The notes beneath the pieces are model-generated. The model had not been told where the DNA came from. It ran no database searches and saw only the letters and a program-made list of their open reading frames with translations. Below, one piece after another: positions 35,796 to 45,010 of a stretch of 64,000 nt of DNA; position 1 is the first letter of the stretch, and every line of letters begins with the position of its first letter. This DNA comes from JAMXLO01 sp963776505 (lineage in GTDB: Bacteria > Pseudomonadota > Alphaproteobacteria > Acetobacterales > Acetobacteraceae). Where the stretch lies: contig CAVZNH010000084.1 in NCBI GenBank assembly GCA_963776505.1, positions 77,169-141,168 on the forward strand, read 5' to 3'. The position numbers and the translations under genes are program-made.

Positions 35796-37013
35796 ATGTC
35801 CGCGCTCGATCGTTGCCTCAACGTCTATGACCTGCGTGCCGCTGCCAAACGCCGCCTGCCACGAGCCGTGTTCGAGTTCGTCGACCGCGGCAGCGAGGAT
35901 GGTATCGCCGTCGCCAACAACCGCAACGCGTTCGAGCGCATCAAGCTGCGGCACCGCGCGCTGGTCGATGTGTCGGGCCGCACCATGAACACCACGCTGT
36001 TCGGCAAGCCGGTCTCGATGCCGATGGCGATTGCGCCTACCGGTGCCGCCGGCCTCTGTTGGCACGAGGGTGAGCTGGAACTGGCGAAGGCCGCGGCGAA
36101 GGCGAAGATTCCGTTCACGCTGGCGACCGGTGCGATGACCTCGATGGAGAAGATCGCGCAGGAGGCGGGGCCCGGCGCGGGAGGCCGCCTGTGGTTCCAG
36201 CTCTATGTGTGGAACAAGCGCGAGATGTCGTATCAGCTCATCGAGCGGGCGCATCGCGCGGGGTTCGAGGCACTGATCGTTACCGTCGATACCATCGTGC
36301 CGCCGAATCGCGAGTACAACACGCATAACGGCTTCATTGCACCATACAAGCCGAACGTGACATTCACGCTCGACATCATGCGCCACCCGCTCTGGTTCAC
36401 CAACGTGCTGATGAAGTATCTCACCACCATCGGCATGCCGCGCAACGAGAACTTTCCCGACGAGTACAAGCGGCTGTCGCGCGACGACCCCAACACGCAC
36501 CAGCTGACGCGGCAGGATTCGCTGAACTGGGACGACATCAAGATCTTCCGCGACAAGTGGCCGGGCATCCTGATGATCAAGGGCATCAACCGGCCAGACG
36601 ACGCGCTGAAGGCGATCGAATACGGCGTTGACGGCATCGTGGTGTCGAACCACGGCGGGCGGAACATGGATAGCGTGGTGGCCTCGCTGGACGTGCTGCC
36701 GGAGATCGCCGAGGCGGTGGGCGAGCGGCTGACCGTGATCCTGGATTCCGGCGTGCGGCGTGGCTCGGACATCGCCAAGGCACTGGCGCTGGGCGCGAAG
36801 GCGGTGCTCACCGGACGTGCGACGCTCTACGGCACAGCGGTCGGCGGCACGGCGGGCGCGTTCAAGGCGATCAGCCTGATCAGGAACGAGCTCGACAAGA
36901 CGATGGCCTATACCGGCTGCCGCTCGGTCGACGAGGTGACGACCGACATCTTCTTCGGTGGCCGGCAGGGCAACCGGCTGTTCGAGCGCGTGATGGACGA
37001 GGCCGCTTTCTGA
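35796..37013 (+). CDS. FMN-dependent alpha-hydroxy-acid dehydrogenase (LldD-like), copy 1
   Basis: 405 residues with GGAGGAGAAG before the ATG. A TIM-barrel enzyme of the L-lactate dehydrogenase/glycolate oxidase/mandelate dehydrogenase family: N-terminal FEFVDRGSEDGIAVANNRNA, MAIAPTGAAGLCWHEGE, FQLYVWNKREMSYQLIERA, catalytic VSNHGGRNMDS (His and Arg), then DSGVRRGSDIAKALALGAKA for FMN phosphate. It oxidises an L-2-hydroxy acid to the keto acid, passing electrons to a quinone or oxygen. The gene seems intact and is followed 8 bp later by a paralogue, so the pair is a tandem duplication. Substrate unknown. Confidence 0.92.
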   Translation: MSALDRCLNVYDLRAAAKRRLPRAVFEFVDRGSEDGIAVANNRNAFERIKLRHRALVDVSGRTMNTTLFGKPVSMPMAIAPTGAAGLCWHEGELELAKAAAKAKIPFTLATGAMTSMEKIAQEAGPGAGGRLWFQLYVWNKREMSYQLIERAHRAGFEALIVTVDTIVPPNREYNTHNGFIAPYKPNVTFTLDIMRHPLWFTNVLMKYLTTIGMPRNENFPDEYKRLSRDDPNTHQLTRQDSLNWDDIKIFRDKWPGILMIKGINRPDDALKAIEYGVDGIVVSNHGGRNMDSVVASLDVLPEIAEAVGERLTVILDSGVRRGSDIAKALALGAKAVLTGRATLYGTAVGGTAGAFKAISLIRNELDKTMAYTGCRSVDEVTTDIFFGGRQGNRLFERVMDEAAF

Positions 37014-37021
37014 GGGATGTG

Positions 37022-38207
37022 ATGGCCAACCTGGATCACTGTCTGAACGTCTGGGACCTGCGCGCGGCGGCGCAGCGGCGGCTGCCGAAGGGCGTGTTCG
37101 AGTTCGTCGACCGCGCCACCGAGGACCACATCGCCGTCGCCAACAACCGCTCGGCATTCGAGCGCATCAAGCTGCGCCATCGCGCATTGGTCGATGTATC
37201 CGGCCGCAGCGTCGCCACCACGCTGTTCGGCAAGCCCGCCAGCCTGCCGATGGCGATCGCGCCCACCGGTGCCGCCGGCCTGTGCTGGCACGAGGGCGAA
37301 CTGGAACTCGCGCGCGCCGCGGCGAAGGCGCAGATCCCGCTGACCTTGTCCACCGCGTCGATGACGCCGATGGAGAAGATTGCCGCGGTCGGTGGCAGGC
37401 TGTGGTTCCAGCTGTATGTCTGGAAGCGTCGGGACCTGTCGCATCAGCTCATCGAGCGTGCTAACCGCAACGGCTTCGAGGCCCTCATCGTCACGGTGGA
37501 TTCCCCAGTCGGCGCCAACCGCGAATACAACACGCATAACGGCTTCGGCCTGCCTTTCAACCCGACGGTGCGCTTCACGCTCGACATGATGCGTCACCCC
37601 TCGTGGACCACCAGCGTGCTGATGCGATACTTCACCGCCGGCCGCTTTCCGCGCCACGAGAACTATCCGGACGAATACCAGAAATCGATCCTCAGCGGCG
37701 TCGGTTCACGTGACGGGATGCGCGCTGATTCGCTCGGCGTGGGATGACATCGCCAAGTTCCGCGACATCTGGCCAGGCGTGCTGATGCTGAAGGGCGTCA
37801 ACCGGCCGGACGACGCGATCAAGGCGCTGAGCTATGGTGTCGATGGGATCGTGGTGTCCAACCATGGCGGGCGGAACATGGATAGTGCCGCGGCGACGCT
37901 CGATGTGCTGCCGGAGATCGCCGAGGCGGTCGGCGACAAGATGACGCTCATTCTGGATTCCGGTGTGCGCCGCGGCTCCGATATCGTGAAGGCGCTGGCG
38001 CTGGGGGCGAAGGCGGTGCTGACCGGGCGCGCGACGCTCTACGGTACCGCGGTCGGCGGCGAGGCTGGCGCACTGAAGGCGATCAGCATCCTGAAGAACG
38101 AGGCCGACAAGACAATGGCCTATACAGGTTGCCGCTCGGTGGACGAGGTCAGCAGCGACATCTTCTGGGGCTACCGCGGGGGCAACCGTTTGATGGGTGT
38201 CGCCTGA
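37022..38207 (+). CDS. FMN-dependent alpha-hydroxy-acid dehydrogenase (LldD-like), copy 2, frameshifted
   Basis: A close paralogue of the preceding gene: FEFVDRATEDHIAVANNRSA, MAIAPTGAAGLCWHEGE, then a break near 37738 where SRDGMRADSL should pass into WDDIAKFRDIWPGVLMLKGV. One extra base shifts the frame, as the paralogue shows. The second part has VSNHGGRNMDS and DSGVRRGSDIVKALALGAKA and ends GNRLMGVA. Start ATG 37022 has GAGGG upstream; GTG 37019 is possible. The paralogue's insert EAGPGAG is absent here. If the break is real the enzyme is lost; otherwise there are two isoenzymes. Confidence 0.88.
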
Positions 38208-38341
38208 ACGATCGCGAGCCCCGCGCCCAGCATCATTGCGCCGGTCGCCAGGGTCGAGATCGCGATCCCGATAGCCGCACCCGCCATCCACGGTAACTCC
38301 GGCCGGCGCGGGTCGCCGGCTTCCTTGCCTCTGCGCATCAT
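38171..38341 (-). CDS. Small membrane protein
   Basis: A 56-residue reading frame from ATG 38341, with the strong AAAGGAGTAG ribosome-binding site 8 bases upstream. A polar N-terminus (MMRRGKEAGDPRRPELPW) is followed by one hydrophobic span (MAGAAIGIAISTLATGAMML, GAGLAIVQ) and a basic tail. It overlaps the 3' end of the LldD-like copy by 37 bp on the opposite strand and is divergent from hyuB. It was accepted because of the ribosome-binding site and the clean membrane span. Function unknown. Confidence 0.5.
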   Translation of the reverse strand: MMRRGKEAGDPRRPELPWMAGAAIGIAISTLATGAMMLGAGLAIVQATPIKRLPPR

Positions 38342-38392
38342 CGATTCTACTCCTTTGCCAATGGTAACGGCGGCAACCCTTGGAGGCAAAGC

Positions 38393-40036
38393 TTGGCTGA
38401 CATCGTCGATCCGGTGACCGTCTCGGTGGTGCAGCACCGCCTGCATGCCATCGTGGAAGAGATGGGCGAGGCAATGCTACGGACCTCATATTCCCAGATC
38501 CTTAATTCCAGCCGGGACTTCTCCACCGCGATCTGTGACCTGGACGGACGGTTGATCGCCCAGGCAGAGCACGTGCCGATCCATGTCGGCGCGCTGCCAT
38601 GGGCCGCGAAGGCGGTCACCGAGTTCTTCCGGGGCGACATCCATCCGGGCGACGTGTTCCTGCTGAACGATCCTTATCACGGCGGCAACCACCTTCCCGA
38701 TCTGACGGCATTCGTGCCGGTGTTCGAGGACGACCGGCCGGTGTTCTGGTCGATCAACCGCGCGCACCAGAGCGATATCGGCGGCTCCACGCACGGCGCC
38801 TACAACGCCGGCGCGACAGAGATCTGGCAGGAGGGCATCCGCGTCACACCGCTGCGGCTCTATGACCGCGGCGTGGTGCGGCGTGACGTGCTGGAGATGC
38901 TGGTGACCAACGTGCGTCATCCGCACGACTTCCGCGGCGATCTCGCGGCGATGATCGGCTCGGCGCATGTCGGGCAGCGGCGCATGCTGGCACTCGCCGG
39001 CGAGTTCGGCTGGGAGACAACGCACGCCGCGATCGAGGCGGTGCTGGATGGCGCGGAGCGTCAGGCGCGCGCGGTGATCGCGACCTGGAAGGATGGGGTG
39101 TATCACGGCGAGGCTTTCCTCGATGACGACGGCCATGGCTATACCGACATCCATGTGCGCGCGACGGTCACCAAACGCGGCAGCGACCTGATCATCGATC
39201 TGTCGGATTCGCACGAGCAGGTGGTGGGTTTCGTCAACTCGTCCTTTCCGAATATGCGGTCGGCGGTGGTGGTGGCGCTGGCATATCTGATCGATCCGCA
39301 CACGCCGAAGAACGACGGTGCGTTCCGCCCGGTGGAGGTGATCGCCAGACCAGGCACGGTGGTGTGGGCGAACGAGGGCGCGCCGGTGACACTGTGCACC
39401 AACCACTGCTCGCAGGAGATCATCGAGGCGATCATCAAGGCGCTGGCGCCGGCCTGTCCGGATCGCGCGATGGCCGGCTGGGGACGACGGTTCCGCATCG
39501 CCATCCAGGGGCGCGATCCACGCACACAGAAGCCATTCATCTGGCACATGTTCCAGGCGCGACCTGGTGGCGGCGCGTCGCCAGTGGGCGATGGCTGGCC
39601 GGGTGGCGGCGAGTGGCAGGCGGCCGGTGGCATCAAATTTGGCAGCCTCGAGGTGACCGAGGTGCGCTTTCCACTGTTCTTCCGCACCCACGAGTTCCGA
39701 CCGGGGTCCGGCGGTGACGGGCAGTATCGTGGCGGCCCCGGCTGCGTGCTGGAGATGGTGGCGGAAATCGACGAACCAGCGAGTGGCAACACCGCCGGCG
39801 ATGGCGTGAAGTACGGTGCGTGCGGGATTCTTGGCGGCAAGGACGGATTGCCGCATCGCTATGTGCTGCACTCGGAGGGGAGGCAGCAGCGCGTGCTGAA
39901 GACGAAGGAGGTTGGCATCGAGATCCGGCCCGGCGATGTGTTCCGCGTCGAGTTTGGCGGCGGCGGGGGATGGGGTGATCCGGCTAAGCGGGATCGGGCG
40001 GCACGGGAACGGGATGACGCCAATGGTTTCGTCTGA
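38393..40036 (+). CDS. hyuB: Hydantoinase B / N-methylhydantoinase small subunit
   Basis: 547 residues starting at TTG 38393 (GGAGG 6 bases upstream). HyuB-family features: DPVTVSVVQHRLHAIVEEMG, MLRTSYSQILNSSRDFSTAI, HVGALPWAAKAVTEFF, GDVFLLNDPYHGGNHLPDLT, FWSINRAHQSDIGGSTHGAY, and a C-terminal region ending FRVEFGGGGGWGDPAKRDR. With HyuA it forms an ATP-dependent enzyme that opens a cyclic amide such as 5-oxoproline or a hydantoin. hyuA follows after 93 bp that contain a palindrome. Full length and intact; the exact substrate is not determined. Confidence 0.92.
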   Translation: MADIVDPVTVSVVQHRLHAIVEEMGEAMLRTSYSQILNSSRDFSTAICDLDGRLIAQAEHVPIHVGALPWAAKAVTEFFRGDIHPGDVFLLNDPYHGGNHLPDLTAFVPVFEDDRPVFWSINRAHQSDIGGSTHGAYNAGATEIWQEGIRVTPLRLYDRGVVRRDVLEMLVTNVRHPHDFRGDLAAMIGSAHVGQRRMLALAGEFGWETTHAAIEAVLDGAERQARAVIATWKDGVYHGEAFLDDDGHGYTDIHVRATVTKRGSDLIIDLSDSHEQVVGFVNSSFPNMRSAVVVALAYLIDPHTPKNDGAFRPVEVIARPGTVVWANEGAPVTLCTNHCSQEIIEAIIKALAPACPDRAMAGWGRRFRIAIQGRDPRTQKPFIWHMFQARPGGGASPVGDGWPGGGEWQAAGGIKFGSLEVTEVRFPLFFRTHEFRPGSGGDGQYRGGPGCVLEMVAEIDEPASGNTAGDGVKYGACGILGGKDGLPHRYVLHSEGRQQRVLKTKEVGIEIRPGDVFRVEFGGGGGWGDPAKRDRAARERDDANGFV

Positions 40037-40066
40037 AACTTATTGTGGCGGGGCCAAGCAAAAGAT

Positions 40067-40107
40067 CCTCCCCCTCCCCTTGCGGGAGGGGGTTAGGGGG
40101 AGGGGGA
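40067..40107. repeat. CCTCCCCCT / AGGGGGAGG palindrome between hyuB and hyuA
   Basis: CCTCCCCCTCCCCTTGCGGG is mirrored by AGGGGGTTAGGGGGAGG, giving a strong G/C hairpin around TTGCG. This is a common type of dispersed element in alphaproteobacteria, from memory. Here it could weaken read-through from hyuB to hyuA or stabilise the message. A partial copy, CCCCTTCCCTTGCGG, is seen after hyuA at about 42171-42184. Confidence 0.7.
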
Positions 40108-40129
40108 GCATTTCTGCGCGCGCCCTGTC

Positions 40130-42166
40130 ATGCTGAAGATCGGCATCGACGTCGGCGGCACCTTCACCGATCTCGTCGCAGTGGATGACACCGGCCACTC
40201 CACGCTCGCGAAGGTCGCATCCACCCCGGAAGATCCGTCGATCGGCGTGATGGCCGGCCTGGAGCATCTTGCCGAGCTCCTGCATCTGTCGCCGGCCCAG
40301 CTTCTTGCACAGACCGAACGGATCGTGCACGGCACCACCGTCGCAACCAACGCGCTGCTAGAGCACAAGGGCGCCAAGGTCGGCCTGCTCACGACAGAAG
40401 GCCATCGCGACGTCATCGAAATGCGCGAGGGCCTGAAGGAAGACCGCTACAACCTGCGCATGCCACCACCGGAGCAACTCGTGCCACGCGCGCTGCGGCT
40501 TGGTGTGACGGAGCGCATGCGTGCCGATGGAATGATCGAGACACCACTCGACCGCACATCCCTTGCCACCTCGATCGAGCTACTGAAGCGCGCCGGCGTC
40601 GAGGCAGTGGCAGTGTGCTATCTCCACGCGTACCGCGACCCGCGCCACGAACGTGAGACCGCCACAGCGCTCACCCAGTCGATGCCCGATGCCTACGTTT
40701 CACTGTCGTCGGACGTCTTCCCACAGATCAAGGAATTCGATCGCGTCTCCACCACGGTGGTGAACGCCTATGTCGGGCCGGCGCTGTCACGTTATCTGCG
40801 TCGGCTGGAACAACGACTTGTCGAAGCGGGTTACCAGGGCCCGATCCTGATCATTCAGTCGCACGGCGGCGTGGCGCCGATCGCCGAATCTGCGCGGCTC
40901 GCGGCAGGCGGCGTACTGTCCGGCCCAGCCGGCGGTGTCGCAGGCAGCCGCTACGCGGCGCAACTGCTCGGCAGCGACAACCTGATCCCGTTCGACATGG
41001 GAGGCACGAGCACCGACATCTGCCTGATCGTCGATGGCGAGCCAGCCCTTGTCAGCGGTCGCGGCATCGGCGGACATCGCCTCGCGCTGAACAGCCTCGA
41101 CATCGTCAGCCTCGGCGCCGGCGGCGGGTCGATCGGCCGTGTCGATACTGGCGGCATCCTGCATGTCGGACCGCAAAGTGCCGGCGCGGTTCCAGGTCCC
41201 GCGTGCTACGGCCGTGGCGGCAGCGAGGCGACGGTGACGGATGCCAACCTGATACTCGGCTATTTGGATCCAGCGCATTTTCTGGGTGGGAGCGCGGCGC
41301 TCGATGCGCCGGCCGCCGAGGCCGCGATGGACCGGCTGGCAGCAGCATTAAAGGTCGAGCGCATCGCCGCCGCAGAAGGCGTGCACCGCGTGGTCAACAC
41401 CAACATGGCGGAAGGTATCAGGCTGGTGTCGGTGCGACGCGGAGTCGATCCACGCCGCTTCGCGCTGCTGTCGTTCGGCGGCGCCGCGGGACTGCACGTG
41501 ACCGACGTGGCACGCCAGCTCGATCTTACGCGTGTGGTCGTGCCGCGCGTTGCGGCGGTGCTCTCGGCCTGGGGCATGTTGGCGACCGATCTCCGCTTCG
41601 AGGTGTCACGCACGCATATCGGCGACACCGCGCGGCTGGACGGCGCGGGATTGAAGCGCCTTTTCACCGAGATGGAGCAGGAAGGACTATCGCGGCTGCG
41701 CGCCTCATTCGACGGGCCGGTGCGCGTGCAACGCTCCGTCGAGATGCGCTACGGCGAGCAGATCTTCGAGATCACCGTGCCGCTGGATGACATCGACTGG
41801 GACGCCGATGATCCGCTGCCGCAGATTGTCGAACGATTCCACGACCGGCACGAGGCGCTTTACACGTATGCACTGCGGGACCAGGGCGCGGTGTTGGTGA
41901 ACGCGCGCGCTGCGGTGATCGGTGTGCTGCCGGGAGTGCCACAGGAACCGACACTGACGGACAGCGACGCTGCCGCAGCGCGTGGCGAACGTCGCATCTG
42001 GCTGCGCGATTGGGTCACCGTGCCGGTGTTCGAGTTTGACACGTTGTCGCCGGGTCAGGCGGTCGTCGGCCCGGCGATCGTCGAATCAGCGATGACCACG
42101 GTGCTGCTGCGACCCGGAAATCGCGCGATGGTGACGCCGCATGGCTGGTTGGATATCGCGGTGTGA
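40130..42166 (+). CDS. hyuA: Hydantoinase A / N-methylhydantoinase large subunit
   Basis: 678 residues with the actin-fold ATPase start MLKIGIDVGGTFTDLVAVDD, then RIVHGTTVATNALLEHKGAK, FDRVSTTVVNAYVGPALSRY, LIIQSHGGVAPIAESARLAA, GGVLSGPAGGVAGSRYAA, DMGGTSTDICLI and SLGAGGGSIGRVD. A complete family member which, with HyuB, hydrolyses cyclic amides using ATP. The gene order hyuB-hyuA on one strand is a usual arrangement. No hydantoin racemase or carbamoylase is visible next to it, so an oxoprolinase- or N-methylhydantoinase-like role is as likely as classical hydantoin use. Confidence 0.93.
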   Translation: MLKIGIDVGGTFTDLVAVDDTGHSTLAKVASTPEDPSIGVMAGLEHLAELLHLSPAQLLAQTERIVHGTTVATNALLEHKGAKVGLLTTEGHRDVIEMREGLKEDRYNLRMPPPEQLVPRALRLGVTERMRADGMIETPLDRTSLATSIELLKRAGVEAVAVCYLHAYRDPRHERETATALTQSMPDAYVSLSSDVFPQIKEFDRVSTTVVNAYVGPALSRYLRRLEQRLVEAGYQGPILIIQSHGGVAPIAESARLAAGGVLSGPAGGVAGSRYAAQLLGSDNLIPFDMGGTSTDICLIVDGEPALVSGRGIGGHRLALNSLDIVSLGAGGGSIGRVDTGGILHVGPQSAGAVPGPACYGRGGSEATVTDANLILGYLDPAHFLGGSAALDAPAAEAAMDRLAAALKVERIAAAEGVHRVVNTNMAEGIRLVSVRRGVDPRRFALLSFGGAAGLHVTDVARQLDLTRVVVPRVAAVLSAWGMLATDLRFEVSRTHIGDTARLDGAGLKRLFTEMEQEGLSRLRASFDGPVRVQRSVEMRYGEQIFEITVPLDDIDWDADDPLPQIVERFHDRHEALYTYALRDQGAVLVNARAAVIGVLPGVPQEPTLTDSDAAAARGERRIWLRDWVTVPVFEFDTLSPGQAVVGPAIVESAMTTVLLRPGNRAMVTPHGWLDIAV

Positions 42167-42187
42167 CGCCCCCTTCCCTTGCGGCGA

Positions 42188-43222
42188 CTACATCGCGAAA
42201 CTGATCGCCGACGGACTCCCGACGCGCACCTCCTGGCCGATGCGCCGCAGCGTCCCGTTCGCCTTGTCGACCGCGAATGCGACGACGGTGTCGCTCTCTT
42301 GGTTCGCCGCGTAGAGAAACGCGCCATCCGGATCCAGTGTGAAGAACCGCGGCCGCTTTCCGCCGGTCGGCTCGCAGCCAAGCAGCCTCAGCCGCCCGCT
42401 GTCGGCGACCGCGAAAGTCGCGATGCTGTCGTGTCCGCGGTTCGACACATAAACGAACCGCCCATCCGGTGCGACCCCGATCTCGGCTGTGGTATTCTTC
42501 CCGCTCCACCCCGCCGGCAGCGTGCTGACCACCTCAATTTCCTCGATATGCCCAGCGTCCCAGCGATACGCAGTCACCGTGGAATCCAGCTCGTTGTTCA
42601 CGTAAAGCACCGATAGCGTCGGGTGAAAGATGCAATGCCGTGGCGCAGCGCCAGGACGCGACGGCATCGCCTGGTTCAGCGCGATCCAGCCGTCCTCGAA
42701 GCGGAATATGAATGTGCGATCAAATCCCTTGTCGGGCACGATCACGAACCGCCGCGATGGATCGAATATCACCGCATGAGGATGCGATGAACTCTGCTGC
42801 GCCGGATCGGGGCCGGGCGTGCCGGTCAGTTCGAACAACTGGGACACGGGTTGCAGCGAACCATCAGCACCCAGCGGCAGAACGGCGATGCTGCCGCTCG
42901 AATAGTTCGCGACCACCAGGAAGCGGCTGGTGGCATCCAGTGCGGCATCCACCGGATTGCTGCCATTGCAGGGCTGACGATTGAGCAGCCGCAGCTCCCC
43001 GCTCGCAGGGTCGACGCTGAACGCGCTGACGTAGGTCAGCCCGCCGTGCACCACATACAGGACGCGACCATCGGACCGCAGCGTGAACAACGACGGATTG
43101 TCTTGTCCTGTCACGTGCTGCACGTGTGTCCAGACTGCGTCGGCACCGACACGATAAACATGGATGCCGTCACCGCGGCCATCGCGGTCTCTTGTCGTAT
43201 AGCCGCCAACATATGCGAACAT
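42188..43222 (-). CDS. pgl: Lactonase-family beta-propeller (6-phosphogluconolactonase-like)
   Basis: 344 residues from ATG 43222. Seven-bladed propeller repeats are visible: MFAYVGGYTTRDRDGRGDGI, NPSLFTLRSDGRVLYVVHGG, PVDAALDATSRFLVVANYSS, SSSHPHAVIFDPSRRFVIVP, HCIFHPTLSVLYVNNELDST, GVAPDGRFVYVSNRGHDS and RFFTLDPDGAFLYAANQESD. This is the lactonase (PF10282-like) family containing cytosolic YbhE-type 6-phosphogluconolactonase. Its start overlaps the stop of a 45-residue upstream gene as TGATG, so translation is coupled. It converges on hyuA. Confidence 0.85.
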   Translation of the reverse strand: MFAYVGGYTTRDRDGRGDGIHVYRVGADAVWTHVQHVTGQDNPSLFTLRSDGRVLYVVHGGLTYVSAFSVDPASGELRLLNRQPCNGSNPVDAALDATSRFLVVANYSSGSIAVLPLGADGSLQPVSQLFELTGTPGPDPAQQSSSHPHAVIFDPSRRFVIVPDKGFDRTFIFRFEDGWIALNQAMPSRPGAAPRHCIFHPTLSVLYVNNELDSTVTAYRWDAGHIEEIEVVSTLPAGWSGKNTTAEIGVAPDGRFVYVSNRGHDSIATFAVADSGRLRLLGCEPTGGKRPRFFTLDPDGAFLYAANQESDTVVAFAVDKANGTLRRIGQEVRVGSPSAISFAM

Positions 43223-43359
43223 CACCGCCTCGGCACCAGAAGGGTCATCATTCGCCCGATATCGGCACTTGCGCCGCGAAGCAGATTCTGCACGTCGTTC
43301 CCAGCCGTTAGGTAAGGCGCATCGTCGGCGAGCTGGCGCTTCAGGCTGTCTTCCATCAT
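43222..43359 (-). CDS. Small protein translationally coupled to the lactonase gene
   Basis: 45 residues from ATG 43359, preceded by GGGAGGA. The sequence runs MMEDSLKRQLADDAPYLTAG, then NDVQNLLRGASADIGRMMTL and a basic end. It has no signal or membrane span. The stop TGA shares bases with the lactonase start (TGATG), a typical coupling overlap. It could be a leader for coupling or a small regulatory protein; no family is recognised. Confidence 0.5.
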   Translation of the reverse strand: MMEDSLKRQLADDAPYLTAGNDVQNLLRGASADIGRMMTLLVPRR

Positions 43360-43432
43360 CCGGTCCTCCCTCGCTTGCGGCACAAAGCGAAACTCGACAT
43401 GCTTTCGCCCAACAATCAACAGGGGGCACATC

Positions 43433-45010
43433 ATGAACCGACGGTCCTTTTTACGGGCCGGAGCGGCTGGCATCGCAGCGTCGTCCCTGCCCCGCTTCTC
43501 GATTGCACAGCCGGCCAAAGCGCGCGTGCTGCGCTTTGTGCCGCAGGCCAACCTGACTGTGCTGGATCCGATCATCACCACCGCCGCGGTCACGTTAAAC
43601 CACGGCTGGATGGTCTGGGACACGCTGTTCGGGGTGAATGCGGCGCAGCAGGCAAAGCCGCAGATGGCCGAGGGCTACACGGTATCCGATGACGGCCGCA
43701 CGTATCTCATCAAGCTGCGCCAGGGGCTGAAATGGCACGACGGCGAGCCGGTGCGCGCGCAGGATTGTGCTGCGAGCCTGGCCCGCTGGGCGGTGCGCGA
43801 CACGTTCGGTCAGACAGTTGCGAAATCAGTGGATACGTGGGGCATTGCTGACGATCAGACCATCAAGATCACGTTGAAGCGGCCCTTTCCCCTGCTGATC
43901 GACGCGATCGCCGTGCAGAATTCGTTCATCATGCCGGAGCGATTGGCGAAGACGGATCCCTTCAAGGCGATCACGGAGATCGTGGGCTCCGGTCCATTCC
44001 GGTTCCTCAAGGACGAGTTCGTCGCCGGTAGCGCCGCCGCATGGGAGAAGTTCGATGGCTACGTGCCGCGCCCGGAACCGGCGGAATGGACCTCCGGCGG
44101 CAAGGTCGCGCACTTCCAGCGCATCGAGTGGAAGATCATTCCTGATGCGGCCACCGCGTCAGCGGCGTTGCAGAATGGCGAGGTTGATTGGTACGAGCAG
44201 GCGCAGATCGATCTCGTGCCGCTACTGCGTCGCAACTCTGACATCGTCGTCGGGCCATCCAATCCGCAGGGCTATGTCGGCGGCATGCGGTTCAACTGCA
44301 TCCAGCCGCCGTTCGACGATGTTCGGCTGCGTCGTGCCGTGATGGCAGCGGTGAACCAGGAAGACTACATGCGCGCGATCATGGGCGATGCCCACTCGGC
44401 GTGGCGCGTTTGCCGATCGCAATATCCGTGCGGCACCACCTATGGCACCGAGGTCGACCTGCCAGTGCAGAAGGGGGATCTGGCAGCCGCGAAGAAGATG
44501 ATCCAGGAGGCCGGCTACAACGGTCAGAAGGCGGTGATCATCAACCCGACGGACTTTGCCACGATCGGACCGCTGGGCGACATCACCTACGACATGTTCA
44601 AGAAGATCGGCATCAATGCTGAGTTGCAGGACACCGATTGGGGCTCGGTCGTGCAGCGACGTGCCACCAGGGAACCGGTGGAAAAGGGTGGCTGGTCGGT
44701 GTTCCACACCTGGTTCACCGGTGGCTTCATCCTCAATCCGGTCGTCACCGCGCCATTCCGCGCGCAGGGCGCAGCGGGATGGTTCGGCTGGTATGACAAT
44801 CCGAAGGTCGAGCAGTTGACGCAGGAGTGGTTGGACGCGAAGGACGAAGACTTACGCAAGAAGATTGCAGCGGAAATTCAGCTCGAGAACTATAGGCAGG
44901 CGCCGACAATCACGCTGGGTCAGTTCCAGATCCCTACTGTGTACAACAAGAGCCTGACGGGCAAGCTGGAATACACCGGGCCATTGTTCTGGAACGTCAG
45001 GCGCGTGTGA
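43433..45010 (+). CDS. ABC transporter solute-binding protein, peptide type (SBP_bac_5), Tat-exported
   Basis: 525 residues. The N-terminus MNRRSFLRAGAAGIAASSLP carries a twin-arginine motif and an Ala-rich core. The mature part is the family-5 oligopeptide/nickel-binding fold: NLTVLDPIITTAAVTLNHGW, GLKWHDGEPVRAQDCAASL, IVGSGPFRFLKDEFVAGSAA and FDDVRLRRAVMAAVNQEDYM. It binds a peptide or other organic solute in the periplasm. No permease or ATPase lies beside it, so it is an orphan that must share a transporter. Its 3' end overlaps the small Pro-rich frame on the other strand by 14 bp. Confidence 0.9.
   Translation: MNRRSFLRAGAAGIAASSLPRFSIAQPAKARVLRFVPQANLTVLDPIITTAAVTLNHGWMVWDTLFGVNAAQQAKPQMAEGYTVSDDGRTYLIKLRQGLKWHDGEPVRAQDCAASLARWAVRDTFGQTVAKSVDTWGIADDQTIKITLKRPFPLLIDAIAVQNSFIMPERLAKTDPFKAITEIVGSGPFRFLKDEFVAGSAAAWEKFDGYVPRPEPAEWTSGGKVAHFQRIEWKIIPDAATASAALQNGEVDWYEQAQIDLVPLLRRNSDIVVGPSNPQGYVGGMRFNCIQPPFDDVRLRRAVMAAVNQEDYMRAIMGDAHSAWRVCRSQYPCGTTYGTEVDLPVQKGDLAAAKKMIQEAGYNGQKAVIINPTDFATIGPLGDITYDMFKKIGINAELQDTDWGSVVQRRATREPVEKGGWSVFHTWFTGGFILNPVVTAPFRAQGAAGWFGWYDNPKVEQLTQEWLDAKDEDLRKKIAAEIQLENYRQAPTITLGQFQIPTVYNKSLTGKLEYTGPLFWNVRRV

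Noticed and set aside
34938..37157. 739-residue minus-strand open frame across the LldD-like genes
   Set aside because: Most of it is antisense to the strongly conserved dehydrogenase gene. Only its last part, below 35741, is the real FAD oxidoreductase.
38486..39871. 461-residue minus-strand frame opposite hyuB
   Set aside because: Antisense shadow of the intact hydantoinase gene; composition is His/Arg-rich and no motif is seen.
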